DNA from: Strigamia acuminata
Lineage: Eukaryota; Arthropoda; Chilopoda; Geophilomorpha; Linotaeniidae
Direction of reading: 5' to 3'
Assembly (NCBI GenBank): GCA_949358305.1
Contig: OX442314.1
Coordinates: forward strand, 5,459,087-5,523,086
DNA length: 64,000 bases
In this document: in pieces, positions 1 through 16,600 of the stretch
Layout of the letters: each line of letters begins with the position of its first letter
How positions within the stretch are numbered: position 1 is the stretch's first letter
Position numbers and translations under genes: made by a program
Notes under the pieces: generated by a model
The model's input: only the letters and a program-made list of their open reading frames with translations
Told to the model about the DNA's origin: nothing
The model's database searches: none

Positions 1-33
1 ATCAGAAAAATAAGAAAACATTTTCTTTGCAAG

Positions 34-2510
34 CTTTCCTTTTACAAAGACCAATTTACCACTTTGTAATTGTTCGGCTAAGACACACGAGCTATATGGT
101 ATTGCCAATCGTTTGATAGAAACTACCGATCCAACTGCTGATTGTCTGTGTCGACGTCCATGCGAACATTTAATATTTATAACATACACTGATGCGGGCA
201 TAGCAGATGGTAAAAACATTATATCTGTGTCACTAGCGATAACTAATGATAAAATCAACGTGTATGAAGAACGGTTCACGTATGACGTTATTGCTTTACT
301 ATCAGATTTAGGAGGCAATCTGGGCCTATTTCTCGGTCTATCTTTAACCTCGTTGCCTGAAATCGCTTGGTATCTAGCAAACATTCGGGAAAATAAAACG
401 GTTAATAAGATTCACCGTGTTTACGACAGATGCACAAAGAAAATAACCCAGAGTCAAGAGCTAATTAAAAGAAATGAAGTTTCACCTATTCTTAAGACAA
501 TTCTGGTTATAATTTGCTCGGGAGTAACTTTGTATTGCTTGCAAATTCGTTTAAACTACTACATTGAAAAACCGATAACAAAAATAGTGAGTGTAATTCC
601 ACGACACTTTACCCAATATCCAACGGTCACGGTCTGTGGCGAAACACAAGATGATGGTATTGATGAAGCCAGATTGAATTGGTTGAAACAAACTAAGAAG
701 ACCTGCAATCATGTATCACCGTGGCAATTTTTCAATGGCAACCTGTCATTGGAAGACATCTGGAATACCCTCAATGTCCACGAAACAGTCTCTTTTGATA
801 ATGACGTAACTTATACGGTATATTCCTAAATATAATCATGACAAGAAAATTAGACTGAATTATTTTATATTTATAGCATTTTCTTGGATACAAAACAATA
901 CTTAACACATCAAAAATTCTCATTCCCCTTTTCTTTGGCCATTGTACACAAATAAATTCAGGCATGTACAGTACACGTAAAGCAGGTAATTTCACAAACA
1001 CTTGGATTCAATCTCCTTTTCTCCAGAAAAATCAACCAACTTAAAGGTTCCCCTCCATGTTGCGTTTGAATTCCTAACTCCTCCTGAAGTATGTTACCAG
1101 CATATAAAGGTAAGCTAAAATCAATTGGATTTCTGTCAACCGGCAATGATGCACTGGATGGAATGAATCAATTTCATCTAACCTAAAACACCAGGTCACA
1201 TGTTTTTAATTTTTTTTATTGTTCAGTTATTTCTAAATAACCCAGAAGAGGAAGTGAATCTTCTGGAACCATTAGATGTAATGTATGGATGGTCGAATGA
1301 AGCAACACTCCGAATATTTAAAGTAACAAAACAAACAATTTACTGTGTACGAATACGGTAAATCATGTTTATACTGACCTTGATTTTATCAATTAGACTG
1401 TACGAATAAATACAAAGCGCAATCCATGTGAAGAAAACAAAACTGCTTATTTCAAGTGTAAAAATGCTTGCATGCGAAGCAATTTATTTCACAGTATTTA
1501 CTGCAGGTATGGCAGATACGACACATTGCATGTTTGAATAATAGAGACAGGGACTTCGGATTGTTAGTTGTTGGCCTTTAATCCGTTGTCTAGGGGTCGG
1601 GGGTTCCCATCACCCGTGTCGACAATACCAACGGGTATGCCACACCAGCACGGTTGCTGGTGTGGCATAGGGTGTCAGCCCCTGAGTGGAGTGGTCGGGT
1701 AACACACAACAATCTGCTATACTCACCAATCCGACAGCCCATGTTGCTGCTGATGGAGGGTGCAACAGGCACATCGCCATGTTACTGAGCGTCACAGTGG
1801 TGAATGGGAGGAGAGCGAAGTCAGCACAGGGCACTGCTGCCCTTGCTGGCTGCAGGACCTGCCTAGTACATGTCTTGTCCCTGTGCAGCCTAAACTCTCT
1901 CTCTGTCTGTCTCTTCACCACACCACTCAGCTCCCTCCTTCTCTTACTGGGTCAGTCTACCCCGCAAGGGGGATGACCTTAGGGCCAGTGAGCAGTGTGT
2001 GGAGTGATGCAGGTCACCGTGGGTGGCCAAGCGGTCACGTTTATTAACATTTGCTTATTTTACACAAATTTAGATTTATATATTTTGTTGTCATCTCTCC
2101 ATTAATGTATTATTTTTGCTTTTCAGATTACCCTATATGTCAGCATCAAATTTGCCATATTGCAACACTACAAGCGATGTTACTACTGCTCATAAAATGT
2201 ACTTGAATAACTACGACTCTAATCAAAAACAGTGCAAATGTAAACAACCTTGTGAAATTTTTTTTACCAAACTATTTTGCATGGGGCTAAGTTACCAGTC
2301 GATTTTTACACTTTTGTCACCTTTCGATTAGCTGACAGTTTCACCCAAACCATAGAAGAAAAACAGAAATATCCAATGTCTCAATTGTTAAGCGATATTG
2401 GCAGCATTCTAGGATTAGGTTTGGGAATGTCATTACTATCTCTCTACATTTGCATTTTAAACAGCTTTAATTGGTTCAGAGTCGGCTTGGGTAGTCAATT
2501 TGAAAATTAA
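34..2510 (+). pseudogene. Two-module DEG/ENaC sodium channel, copy C (3' part; frame broken)
   Basis: Right-hand part of a channel gene that begins off the left edge. By homology to the intact copy at 22844-28142 the exons are 34-817, 877-961, 1027-1109, 1227-1322, 1397-1506 and 2127-2510. The first exon encodes the end of module 1 (Cys-rich CLCRRPCE, then TM2 with a GLS filter at about 330-340) and runs on, with no stop, through a basic linker into TM1 of module 2 (about 500-580). The last exon carries TM2 of module 2 with a GMS filter (about 2425). Two lesions are visible. The exon ending at 961 is followed by GC, not GT, which can still splice as a GC-AG intron. In the last exon the frame shifts at the T run 2258-2265, one base short relative to the paralogues. 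This is either a recent pseudogene or a homopolymer assembly error. Family role: cation channel in the plasma membrane, ligand unknown. Confidence 0.85.
1571..2038 (+). repeat. About 470-bp interspersed repeat, copy 1
   Basis: Lies in the last intron of channel copy C. It aligns end to end with 37654-38128 at roughly three quarters identity by eye, sharing the start ttggcctttaatc, a C/T-rich stretch near ctcaccacaccactc, and the end gtggccaagcggtcac. The end looks like a tRNA-Leu/Ser A-box, but it sits at the 3' end, so SINE status is not established. The ORFs inside it are not conserved between copies and are left out. Confidence 0.7.
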
Positions 2511-3769
2511 AAACTCGCATAAAATTTTTTTAACTTTCTCCAGCCTGGAACGGGTAGGGGAGCACAGGTGTTACAAAAACGATGTTTCGGAATTGACACA
2601 CAATAACGCACCCATTGAAGAAATGCAGGAAGCATATATGGCGCACTACTATCTCTTTATTCACCATTAATTGACTATACGACATGTAATAGTAATTTTA
2701 AGTATCAATAAATCAGCTTCGTTTCCATGGTGTACTCGTTGGAATATTTGTGTGTCAAACAAACAGGTCAGTGCAAAGTAAACAAGTATTAATTCAAATT
2801 CAATTTCGAGCTTAAGCATTACTACAGCAGGTTTTTATGCAAAAAACAATTTGTTTTTATGCACATAAAATATGCACCAAAAATTTCATTTTATGCAATA
2901 AACAGTATAAAAATATGCAAAATAAAATAATTTAAAAATTGAGGATTAGCTTGCTTGCCTCAATAGTTTAGGTTGCAAGCTGAGTAGACTAACATTTCAA
3001 ACCTTTTTTTCTCAAAACTTTTCAGTAAGAAATAATTCTTTTAAGAGCAGTTCTAGACTAATTAGATGGTCCTCTACAACTTTGCAATTGACATTTTTTT
3101 GCGTAGCATTGTTGGTTTAAAAGTTACGAGTTGCAAAACAGTGATGCAACAATGTCACATGAATTTAACATGTTTCATTGAGTTTGTCACATGTCGTTTA
3201 CTTAAATTCATAATCAAAAGTTTTTTTGAATTAACATGATTATAAAATAATTCACCTAGTAGGTGTTCGGCGATACACTCTGTATGCATACAGTATAGTA
3301 CATTATTGCACATTTATTATTTAGTCATTCAAAATTATTAAATTATTATTTTCTCAATGGGTCATTATGACCGGTTTTGGCCGTTTGTAGGTAGGGGGAA
3401 ATTCCAGCCGTTCTAGTGTTAACTAATTGACCTGAAAATTTGTCTCTAAACGCGTAATGCCTAATACCAAAACTTTACATTTTACACTTCATGCCTCTGA
3501 GAATTAATAAAATATTATTAAAACGCTCAAAGGAAAAATTCTAAAAAAAAAAAACCGAGAAAACGAAAAATGCCCAAAAAAAAACAATAAAATTAAAAAA
3601 AAGGCCAGACATTAAAAACGCTGGCATGATACTGACCAGTTTATTTGAGGAACCACGGTACTGATATGTATTCCCTTCGTGTATGTTGGTTCCAAGTCAA
3701 CCTATGCATATTAATAGCTGAAAATGAGCAATAATAAAATAATAAAACAATAATAAATAATAAATAGGT
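2511..3769. other. Intergenic, AT-rich, no gene seen
   Basis: Follows the stop of channel copy C and precedes the hAT-like element. It contains A/T runs (for example 3541-3602) and a few scattered ttttatgca words near 2825-2915 similar to the intronic minisatellites. I see no convincing exon, RNA gene or long ORF. Confidence 0.5.
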
Positions 3770-4354
3770 CAGCGTTTCCCAAATGGTGAGGCGCGAGCTG
3801 ATTTTTGGTGGGGCGCGATGCATCGCTCACAAAAAAAGTTTGTTTTTTTAAATTTTAACAATCAAACTAACTTATAGACATATGCCCTCCACCTAGAATA
3901 GTGCACTTGTCTTGTCGTCTAGAACAGTCTATTCTATCTAGACAATACACAACTGCTAAATTCAAATCTCTTTCAGTTTGTGTGCTCAATTCTATTATGG
4001 ATAAATGGCTGATAAATAAGCCTTCATGCTCATAAAATTATATGTAAAATTGTATAAAATTTTATCCAATATATTTAGTACTGTACTGCCTCATTTAAAC
4101 GCCCGGGCCTTTAATTCTTTTTTTGGACCGACCCCCTCCCGGTAAAGTCGGTTCGGGGCGGCGCACGGTGCAATAAACGCCGCCCAAGCCCCGGCGTTTA
4201 TTCGAGCCCGGCGTCTAAATGAACCCGGGCGTTTAAATGAGACAGTACGGTAGTTCATTTTTGAAAAATTTTTTGCACCGGGAGATGAAGTGGGGCGCGG
4301 AAGATCGCCTTGCTTAAAAATGGGGCGCGATGCTAAAAAGTTTGGGAACCCCTG
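3770..4354. mobile_element. hAT-like non-autonomous transposon
   Basis: Imperfect terminal inverted repeats: the left end reads cagcgtttcccaaa and the reverse complement of the right end reads caggggttcccaaa, the usual hAT terminus. The element is flanked by a perfect 8-bp target duplication aaataggt at 3762-3769 and 4355-4362. It has no transposase. It contains the GC-rich MITE at 4079-4252, leaving about 410 bp of its own sequence. Confidence 0.85.
4079..4252. mobile_element. TA-flanked MITE, family 1 copy 1 (nested in hAT element)
   Basis: 174-bp GC-rich element with inverted ends: TACTGTACTGCCTCATTTAA on the left, and TACCGTACTGTCTCATTTAA as the reverse complement of the right end. TA lies at both borders. 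A relative sharing the terminus TACCGTACTGCCTC is at 39130-39302. The internal gcccgggcg and gccggcgtt words are also arranged as inverted repeats. It was probably mobilised by a Tc1/mariner-type transposase; that is inference from the TA borders. Confidence 0.8.
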
Positions 4355-4575
4355 AAATAGGTAATAAATAAATAAAAAATAATAAAACACTAGACCGGTT
4401 CAGTTATCAGATGCTTTTCACGCTCTTCCTATTACCAATCTGTAGATATTAAATTACATTTCTATTAAACTTTTTCTTTTCTTAATTTATTTCCTATAGA
4501 TTATTAGGTTTCAAATTTATTTACATTTTTTAAAGTACACAATTTGTTATTTTTGTTATTTTTTTTAAAAAATAA

Positions 4576-8681
<4,106 letters not shown>

Positions 8682-9043
8682 GTCGGACGCCAGCGTTTTA
8701 TGTATTTTTTTTTTTTTACACCTAATTCGAGTCAAGCACCATCATCCGCAGCGCCGTTGTGCCTAAATCAGAAAAGAAAAGCGATAGAAATTAGAAGTAA
8801 ATTCGTTTTTCGGCCCCGATTTTCGCATCCCAAACGTCAAACCTTTTCCACGTCTTATTTTTCTTGCACAGCTGCATCACGGAGCGGAGTCGACTACAGA
8901 TAGAATGGAGCCGGCTTTTAACGTGGGGTATCGTCCTGCGCGGAGATTTGTTTTCGATTGGTTCCATCTGGCGGCGGGGATTGGAAATATGTTTTGGCGC
9001 AAAATTCATCGATAAAGGGAGACACTTTTGGTTGGTTTTTAAC
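8682..9043. promoter_or_regulatory. Divergent YIPF4/EXO1 intergenic region
   Basis: 362 bp between the start codons of two divergent genes. It must contain both 5' UTRs and both promoters, but I see no clear TATA box. A T run lies at 8706-8717. The region is notably richer in CpG than the introns around it. Confidence 0.55.
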
Positions 9044-12000
9044 ATGGGGATACAAGGATTGATTCCGTTTTTAAAGAAGGCGTCGAGGAGGGTTAATTTG
9101 AAGGAGTTTTCGGGCTGCACAGCGGGGATCGACGCGTATTGCTGGCTGCACAAAGGCGCTTTTGGGTGCGCGGAGAAATTGGGCAAAGGACAAGCGACGG
9201 ACGGGTAAGAAATGACGAAAAAATGACGAAAAATCGACGAAAAGTCGTGAAAATTGGCGATTTGAGACTCGTATTTGATGGATTTATGTTTCAGATACGT
9301 TCGTTACTGCATTAAAATGGTTAATCTGCTGATTTCGATGAAAATCACGCCGATTTTGGTGTTTGACGGACGTCGTCTCCCCGCGAAACGAGGCGTGGAG
9401 CGCAGTCGGAGAGAGTAAGTTGGTTGGAAAGTGTTTTAAGATGTTTTTTTAAGGTTTTGTTTGTTTTAGGCAGCGAGAGAAAAATAAGAGAAAGGCGAAG
9501 GACTTTCTTAAAGAAGGGAAACTGAAGGAGGCGCGCGAATGTTTTCAGAGAAGTGTGGACATCACTCCCGAGATGGCGCTCGAAGTGATAAAAGTAAAAT
9601 TGAATTTGATTTTGACTGAAATTTAATATTTAGGTTAATTTTTTTTTGTTTCTTTTTAATTAGGCGTGTCAGTTGATCGGAGTGGATTGCATCGTGGCGC
9701 CGTACGAGGCGGACGCGCAGTTGGCGTATTTGAATAAGGAGAAGATAATTCAACTCGTTATAACGGAAGATTCCGATTTGGTTTTATTCGGCTGCGATTA
9801 CGTAATTTAGATTCATAATTAAAAAAAAAAATCGAAATTTGATTTATTTTTCTCAAATTTTTTAATTTTTTAATTTTTTTAAATGTAATTTCGATTTTTT
9901 TTCCGATTTTTTTCGATTTTTTTCGATTTTTTCTCGATTTTTTCGATTTTTTTCGATTTCACACGATTTTAACTCTTTTTAGATACTATTCAAAATGGAC
10001 GCGATGGGTTTCGGCGTTTTAATGGAGAAATCGCGTCTGCATTTGTGCATGGACGCGAATCCAGCCAACTTTACGTTCGACAAGTTCCGTTACATGTGCG
10101 TCATGTCCGGCTGCGACTATCTGCCGTCCCTGCCGGGCATCGGGCTGGCCAAATCGTGCAAATTCTTCATCCGCGTCACGAATTTAGACTTGAAACACGT
10201 AAAACAACCAAAAATATTATTCAATTTTTTTAAATTTTAAATTTATTTCTTTATAGACACTCGGGAGGATTCCGTCGTACCTTCGAATGCCGCAGCTGAG
10301 CGTGAGCGACGAGTACAAGGAGGGTTTCGAGCGTGCCGTCAACACGTATTTGCATCAGCTGGCCTTCGATCCGCGCTCGAGAAAACTGGTTCCGCTTAAT
10401 CCGTATTCCGATGGTGATTCGGCTTCGGATTTCGATTACGCCGGACCGTAATGGATTTCATTAATTTTATTTTTTTGATTTTATTTAACAAAAATTATTA
10501 TTTATTATTTTTTTAGGTATTTTTCGGACGACGTTGCTTATGAGCTGGCGCTGGGGAACGTTAACGTGGAAACGATGGAAAAAGTGGCGGGTTTCGATCC
10601 GAGGAAAGATGTGGGTGGATGAAATCAGTGATGCAGCACGGGTGGTGCTGGAACTCGGTGCCAAGATTTTTACACGCAAAATAAAAGTGCACTTTGTGCA
10701 TAATAAATGCATTTTGCACATAAAATTTTGACGTAGAACTTCGTCCTAAGAGAACAGTTCTTTTTTAATGCTCTTTTGCAACCAAAGAATGCACTTTTGC
10801 AACTAAATAATGCATTTCTTCGATAAAAAAGTGCATTTTTGTGTCTAAAAGTGCATTTTGTGACTAAAAAGTGCATTTTTGTGACTAAAAAGTGCATTTT
10901 TGGGACTAAAAAGTGCATTTTTGGGACTAAAAAGTGCATTTTTGGGACTAAAAAGTGCATTTTTGGGACTAAAAAGTGCATTTTTGTGACTAAAAAGTGC
11001 ATTTTTGTGACTAAAAAGTGCATTTTTGGGACTAAAAAGTGCATTTTTGGGACTAAAAAGTGCATTTTGTGACTAAAAAGTGCATTTTTGGGACTAAAAA
11101 GTGCATTTTTGGGACTAAAAAGTGCATTTTTGGGACTAAAAAGTGCATTTTTGGGACTAAAAAGTGCATTTTTGGGACTAAAAAGTGCATTTTTGGGACT
11201 AAAAAGTGCATTTTTGGGACTAAAAAGTGCATTTTTGGGACTAAAAAGTGCATTTTTGGGACTAAAAAGTGCATTTTTGTGACTAAAAAGTGCATTTTTG
11301 TGACTAAAAAGTGCATTTTTGCAACTATAACGGCGTTTTTGTTTGAAAGTAGTTTGGTTTTACGTTAAAAAAGTTCACTTTTTACGAATAAAATGTGCGG
11401 ACCCGCTCTGCACGCACCGGCTTATCCAAAACCACAACTGTGACTCCGATAAAACCAGTGCGAATTAAATATTCATTAAATATTAATTTTATTCACCCAA
11501 TTTCAGTTGGTGAGTCAGAAAACGACTTCGTGGAACGACAAAAACTGCAAATCGACGCACACCAACAGCATCTGGAGCCCGAATTTCAGCAGAAACGCGT
11601 TCGACATGTCGCAATGTCCGATCGAAGTGAAGAAATCGCCGACCAAGGGCAAAGAGGTCGTCGTCAACACCAAACCGTTCACGCTCATTTCCCGCAAGAA
11701 AATTGGTAAAAAAAAAATTAATTAAAAAAATTAATTTAAATTAAATGATTTTATTTAATTTTAATTTTTTTTTATTTTTTAGAGACGAATAATGTCGAAA
11801 GCGACGAGAAATTGCTCACCCAGTTCTACACGTCGACTCCGTCTCCGCCCAAGAAACGGAGCAGAACTGAATTCTCTCCGGAAAAAATAACCGACGACGA
11901 AAGAGTTCCGTCGACCAAGTCGCTCTTGGATCGGATTTTGTCGGCCAGTAAGCAGACGCCGAATCGAGACAACCCGAAGACCCAAATTCCAACGCCGGAG

Positions 12001-13250
12001 CGAATCACTAGCAAGTGCGGAACAGAAAAATTTATCAAAAAATTTAAAAAAAAAAATGATTTATAAAATTTGTAACATTGTTTTAGGTATTTTTCAACGC
12101 CGACGAGGACCGAGGAACCGAAAGTCAGTTGGTTCGACGAAATCGCGAGCGAATACAACCAAAAAACACCGAAAAATGACAAAAACGGACAAAAATCGCC
12201 GGATAAAGGACAAAAATCGCCGGATAAAGGACAAAAATCACCGGGGAAAGGTCAAAAATCACCGGAAAACGTCGAGAACGGACGAAAACCCGTCGAAAAC
12301 CGGCCAAAATCACCGAATAAAGTGGAGAACGAGGCGAGAATTGCGAAGAACGAGTCACCCGATAAGGAAAACGAGAGGACACCGATGTCGAATTTCGCTT
12401 GGAAGAAAATGACGACCGCGAGCGAATGTTATTTCAGCCAAACTCCGTTTAAATCGCCGCGGTTCGTTCGTAAATTCTCGCTGGATTCGTCGCAGGGCTC
12501 GACCTGCTCGTCTGTTGTGAGTAATTCCGTCGACGACGATTCGTGCGAGTTGAGTCAAACATTGGACGATGAGTCCCTCAATACGGGAGATTTGCAAACC
12601 CCAAGACGGACGAATTTCCTTCAACAATTCAGAAAAACAAACTCTGCGACTCCAAGTAAGTTTCTTGATTCTCAGAGATGTAAAAAATTTCACATTTTTG
12701 TTCAAAAATGCATTTTATGTGGAAAAAAATTGTATAAAATGCGTTATCAAGTGCAAAAGATGCATTTTATGCTCAAAAAATGCATTTCAGGCATAAAAAA
12801 GGCATCTTACGTCCAAAAAAATGCATTTGTACACGCAAATTTGTATTTTACGGGCTCAAAAAATGCATTTTTTTTAGCATAAAATGCAATTTTTTCATAA
12901 AATGCATTTTTTTCATAAAATGTATTTTTTGGTGAATAAAATGCATTTTACATGCAAAAAATGCATTTCGTGCACAGAAAATGCTAGTTCTGCTCACAAA
13001 AATGCATTTTAAGGCTCATAAGATGCACGATTGTGTGTAAAAATGCATTTTCAAGTGCAAAAAATAAATTTAAATCACGTAACAACAACACTCGATTAAA
13101 ATAACTAAAATAACCCATTCAGAGAGAAAAAACACCCCGAAAACGTGTCGACAAACGGGCCTAAGCAAAACCAAACAAACCGATAAACGCCAGCTCAGCA
13201 TCATCGACACCCTCAACAAATTCCGCTACGTCCCATCCCAAGCCAGCTAA
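9044..13250 (+). CDS. EXO1: Exonuclease 1, 5'-3' DNA repair nuclease
   Basis: Eleven exons: 9044-9204, 9295-9414, 9470-9593, 9664-9801, 9983-10198, 10257-10447, 10517-10610, 11507-11705, 11783-12014, 12087-12655 and 13123-13250. Together they give 723 aa with all phases consistent. The start [14 protein letters not shown] is the canonical Rad2/XPG-family N-terminus. The metal-binding acids fall at the same numbers as in human EXO1: D30, D78, E150, D152, D171, D173 and D225 (GIDAYCW, VFDGR, YEADAQL, TEDSD, SGCDY). The family removes DNA 5'-3' in mismatch repair and end resection in the nucleus. The C-terminal half is poorly conserved. It keeps a SWNDK patch and a basic tail, and has a lineage-specific run of GQKSPDK-like heptads at about 500-530. 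Intron 7 holds a 21-bp satellite. The gene is convergent with the TMEM179-like gene. Confidence 0.95.
10839..11325. repeat. 21-bp minisatellite in EXO1 intron 7
   Basis: About 23 units of gggactaaaaagtgcattttt, very homogeneous, with only g/t variation at one site. The period of 21 keeps frames open on both strands (KKCIFGT and HFLVPKM repeats); these are not genes. Confidence 0.95.
12690..13065. repeat. Degenerate tgcatttt repeats in EXO1 last intron
   Basis: Irregular units of about 20-30 bp, each with an aaaatgcatttt core, between exons ending at 12655 and starting at 13123. This looks like an old, decayed version of the neighbouring arrays. Confidence 0.75.
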
Positions 13251-13638
13251 GACAAAACAAAACCAAACTCCACTTGAAAACAACAACATTTATTCAAATA
13301 AATAATAAACTCATCATTATTTATTTATTTCAAGCTTTAGATAATCACGTCATCAAAGTGGCCACCATCATCTTTTTTTTAATATTCATTCATAACAAAT
13401 TGTGTAAATATAAAAAAAAAATAATAATACAAAACGCTTCGACAATAAATATTTTATGAACGATAACAAATGCATCCTTTGCCATTAAACGTTAATGAGC
13501 GCGATAAAAACCAGCGTTTGGGGCCTGCGTCAAGAGATCGAAAACAACTGAAAAAACGTCGTTAATGGGCGGATTTTTGCGTTGCGCATGCGTCAAAATC
13601 ATAAAAAAGATGTCTTGATTCTTTTTTTTTAATAAAAA
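13251..13638. other. EXO1/TMEM179-like convergent 3' ends
   Basis: 388 bp between two stop codons on opposite strands. It contains aataaa/aataaataa words at about 13298-13312 for EXO1 and an A/T-rich stretch serving both 3' UTRs. No further gene seen. Confidence 0.5.
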
Positions 13639-16600
13639 TTATAATTCCGTAGCGAGTGGAGCTTTTGCAGATTCTTCGTCGTCGTTAGCGGTTATTTCAC
13701 GTACTGGGTTGACGGTTCGGTCGATGCCAACCACTGACGCTCGCGCTGGCGGCGGCTGGGCCACGAAATCGACGGTCAGACAACAGCGGAGCAAGCCGAT
13801 GCCGAAAATGGCGCACCATCCGGCCACACTGATCCAACAGCCGATCTAAACGCCAAATAAAATCAAATGAAACACATTTTACGAGGACTGAACGAAGCAC
13901 TGGGTGCAGCCAAAGACCGACCGTCATCAAGACTGTCTTGACTCTGTCTGGACACAGACTGACCCCATGTTAATGTAATGACCAAGAGCAACACCACGCA
14001 CAGCATGGCAGTGTTTCTGTCAGTTAGTAGACAAACCACACACCGGCCTTGTCCTGTGGCTTGATTATCGCCCTCATCCTGATCCTGATCCGATTCCACA
14101 CGGGCTAGGTCTGCCGCGACGGCCACTACCTCGGTGGGCACAATATTCGCAGGGCGCCTAGCAGCACACGCAGCTGCCTGTTGGCCGTGGATAGTACCGC
14201 CAAAGCTTGGTGTCATGAGCATCATCCGGAGGAGTACATCTGGGATATCGCTGGATATACCCCAAAATGCGGTAAGTATTGTTGCAGTACAAAAATTGAA
14301 AGACGTGGTACCAGAATATCTGTGAGAGGAGGCAGGTACAAATCCTGGATGGGCCCCCAATTGTGAGTGTTCGGACGGACAGCATGTGGTCAGGGGAGGG
14401 CCACGAAACACGTTCCTTGAACATGGCCTAACGAAGGACACATAGGTGCCGGTTTGGTGAGAGACTCGCCAAACCGTGAGGGGCGCCACTTAGGGAGATA
14501 TGTTCAGATGCGATCGTTCGCCTTGCTGGTCCGAAAATGGGCTCTTGTTACGTGACACACGACTTCCGGTTTTCCATCCACGGGCCCAAGTGCCTTATCC
14601 GGGGCCGCAGTTCCACCTGGTTGCAGGGAGCTGTGATTCTGATTAGGCGCACGGGTTGTGCAGGGCAGTGACTTGCAGAGGGGCAACTGGTCATATACCG
14701 GTACCCGTGAAGGTTATGCTGAAAAGTACCACGCACAGAGCGATCCAGCGCCGGCAATAAATCTCTACAACTTTGTAATTGGAAATTTTGCTCTATCTCG
14801 ACCAGTTAACGGGTTAGCAAATGAAAAGTGCATTGTTGAATGTCTGGCATAAAATTTGATTACACTATTAGATTCGCCATCCCTACTTTGGGGGCGCACA
14901 TCTAGCGCGACACAATGTACCGCGACAAGCCAGCTCAAAAAAATGGTTTTTTATCAAAAAACCAGTAAGGTTAGGTTCGCGGGAAGGTCAAAGGAGCTGC
15001 GCCCCCCCCCCCCCCCTTGTTAGCCCTTCTTAGGAATTAAACCTACTTTGCTATAGGCTAGTCTACTTGGTATTTTGAAAAAGCAAATACTTATTCTTGA
15101 AATTGACTGTAATGTCTTAAAAGAAACACACTGTGTACCCAGGATTTTGTTCAGAGCCTGTTTCGAGTGAAATTCGAGGGATCGGAAGACTTAATCCTTC
15201 CGCCATTTTGTCTCTAGTTACCAAGTTACGAAAAAGACGATTCTCATTCTCATCAGCCAACCCAAACATCGAAAGAACAGAACAATTCTCACCTCGGCCA
15301 GGACTAAATTTTCATAGAATTTCCTCATGTTTTGATAATTCTCCCACGTGACATCCTGTAAACTCTGACAGCTACAGGAAACGGAGAGAAAACAAAACTT
15401 TTGATTAATAGTCTATTAATCTATTCAAAACCTTATTTTTAGTATTTGCGTCACATCCACACACAAAATAGTTCAAAACAAACAAACATGACGTCATCGC
15501 TCACGTAAGGCACAATGGCGGGAATCTACTCAAGGCCTTATAAAGCAATAGAGTTAGGGGGGGTGATAAATGCGAGAAAGAAGAGCCCAAACTGTCATTT
15601 AATCGCTTTAATTCGAAATATAAACGTTTAAAAAACCCGAATTTTTATAACCAAACCAGAATTTTGATTAAAAACAAACAAAATCTCACTATAAATCGGT
15701 TAAATCCAAATATTTTCAACTATTTCCGTTAAATCTCAACTATTCCCAACTATTGAACTCCCTCCCCCTCCCCAACTTTGTTTTGTCAGTTCGTCCTACC
15801 TGAGTTCGGTTTGAGCCGTTAATCCTTTACAAAACTCGGCCACCCCGTTGACCATCAGCGTGCTGACCACGGCTAAAACGATGGCGAAATTGCAGCTAAA
15901 AACCAGCGAAGGACACACCAATCTCCACGGTTTTCTCGGCGATAATTCCCTACATCAGAAAAGGACACATTAAACCCGTTGCCATGGCAACCGAACAACA
16001 AGACAATGGCGGATTAATTTACTCGCGCTACATCTAATTAAATACAAATTAAAAATAAAAAAAACAACTGCAACTCGATACCAATTTGATAATGGCTATC
16101 TACGGAAACATCTGTTGCCATTAGAGGAAGCGAAATAAATCTAGAAATAAAAAAACAACGAAAATCAACAAAAATCAACAAAAATCAACTTACACAGACG
16201 AAAGTTGAGTAACTTCCTTTCCATGTTTTACCAAAACTTCCTTTTCAACTGCTTGTGGCGAATCAAAACTCCTAAAAACAAGAAAAACACAAAAAAACAC
16301 GCCCTATTTTAAGAAACAAACATCTAGGCCAATCAAATTGAACAATTTTCAAATCCCAGCACAGTTGTGAACACCAATGACATCGTACCTGACATCACCG
16401 CCTCTACACAACTATACTAGAAAGAGTGAATGTTTTGTTTTCGAGTATTACCATGTCGCTGGTCGCCCACCGTGGGGGCACACGGCGTAGAACCATCCGA
16501 AAACGAAGGAATAAATGGCCGAGGCCACTAGACTGTATAAACAGAATGAACAACTGGTGTTTGAGCCCCATTTGGTGTGGCCTGGATCCTCGTTGACTCG

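Noticed and set aside
2022-2038. tRNA-Leu/Ser gene start (gtggccaagcggtcac)
   Set aside because: No anticodon arm, B box or acceptor partner follows.
1590-2047. Overlapping ORFs of 60-103 codons
   Set aside because: Not conserved in the second copy of the repeat.
10670-11368. ORFs with KKCIFGT and HFLVPKM repeats
   Set aside because: Created by the 21-bp minisatellite in an EXO1 intron; flanking EXO1 exons splice across it in phase.
11395-11440. Possible extra EXO1 exon (frame with [11 protein letters not shown])
   Set aside because: No acceptor in a suitable position and it would break the phase; exons 7 and 8 join in frame without it.
13863-14489. 208-codon minus-strand ORF
   Set aside because: Lies inside a GC-richer intronic block, shows no recognisable domain and no splice-consistent link to neighbours.
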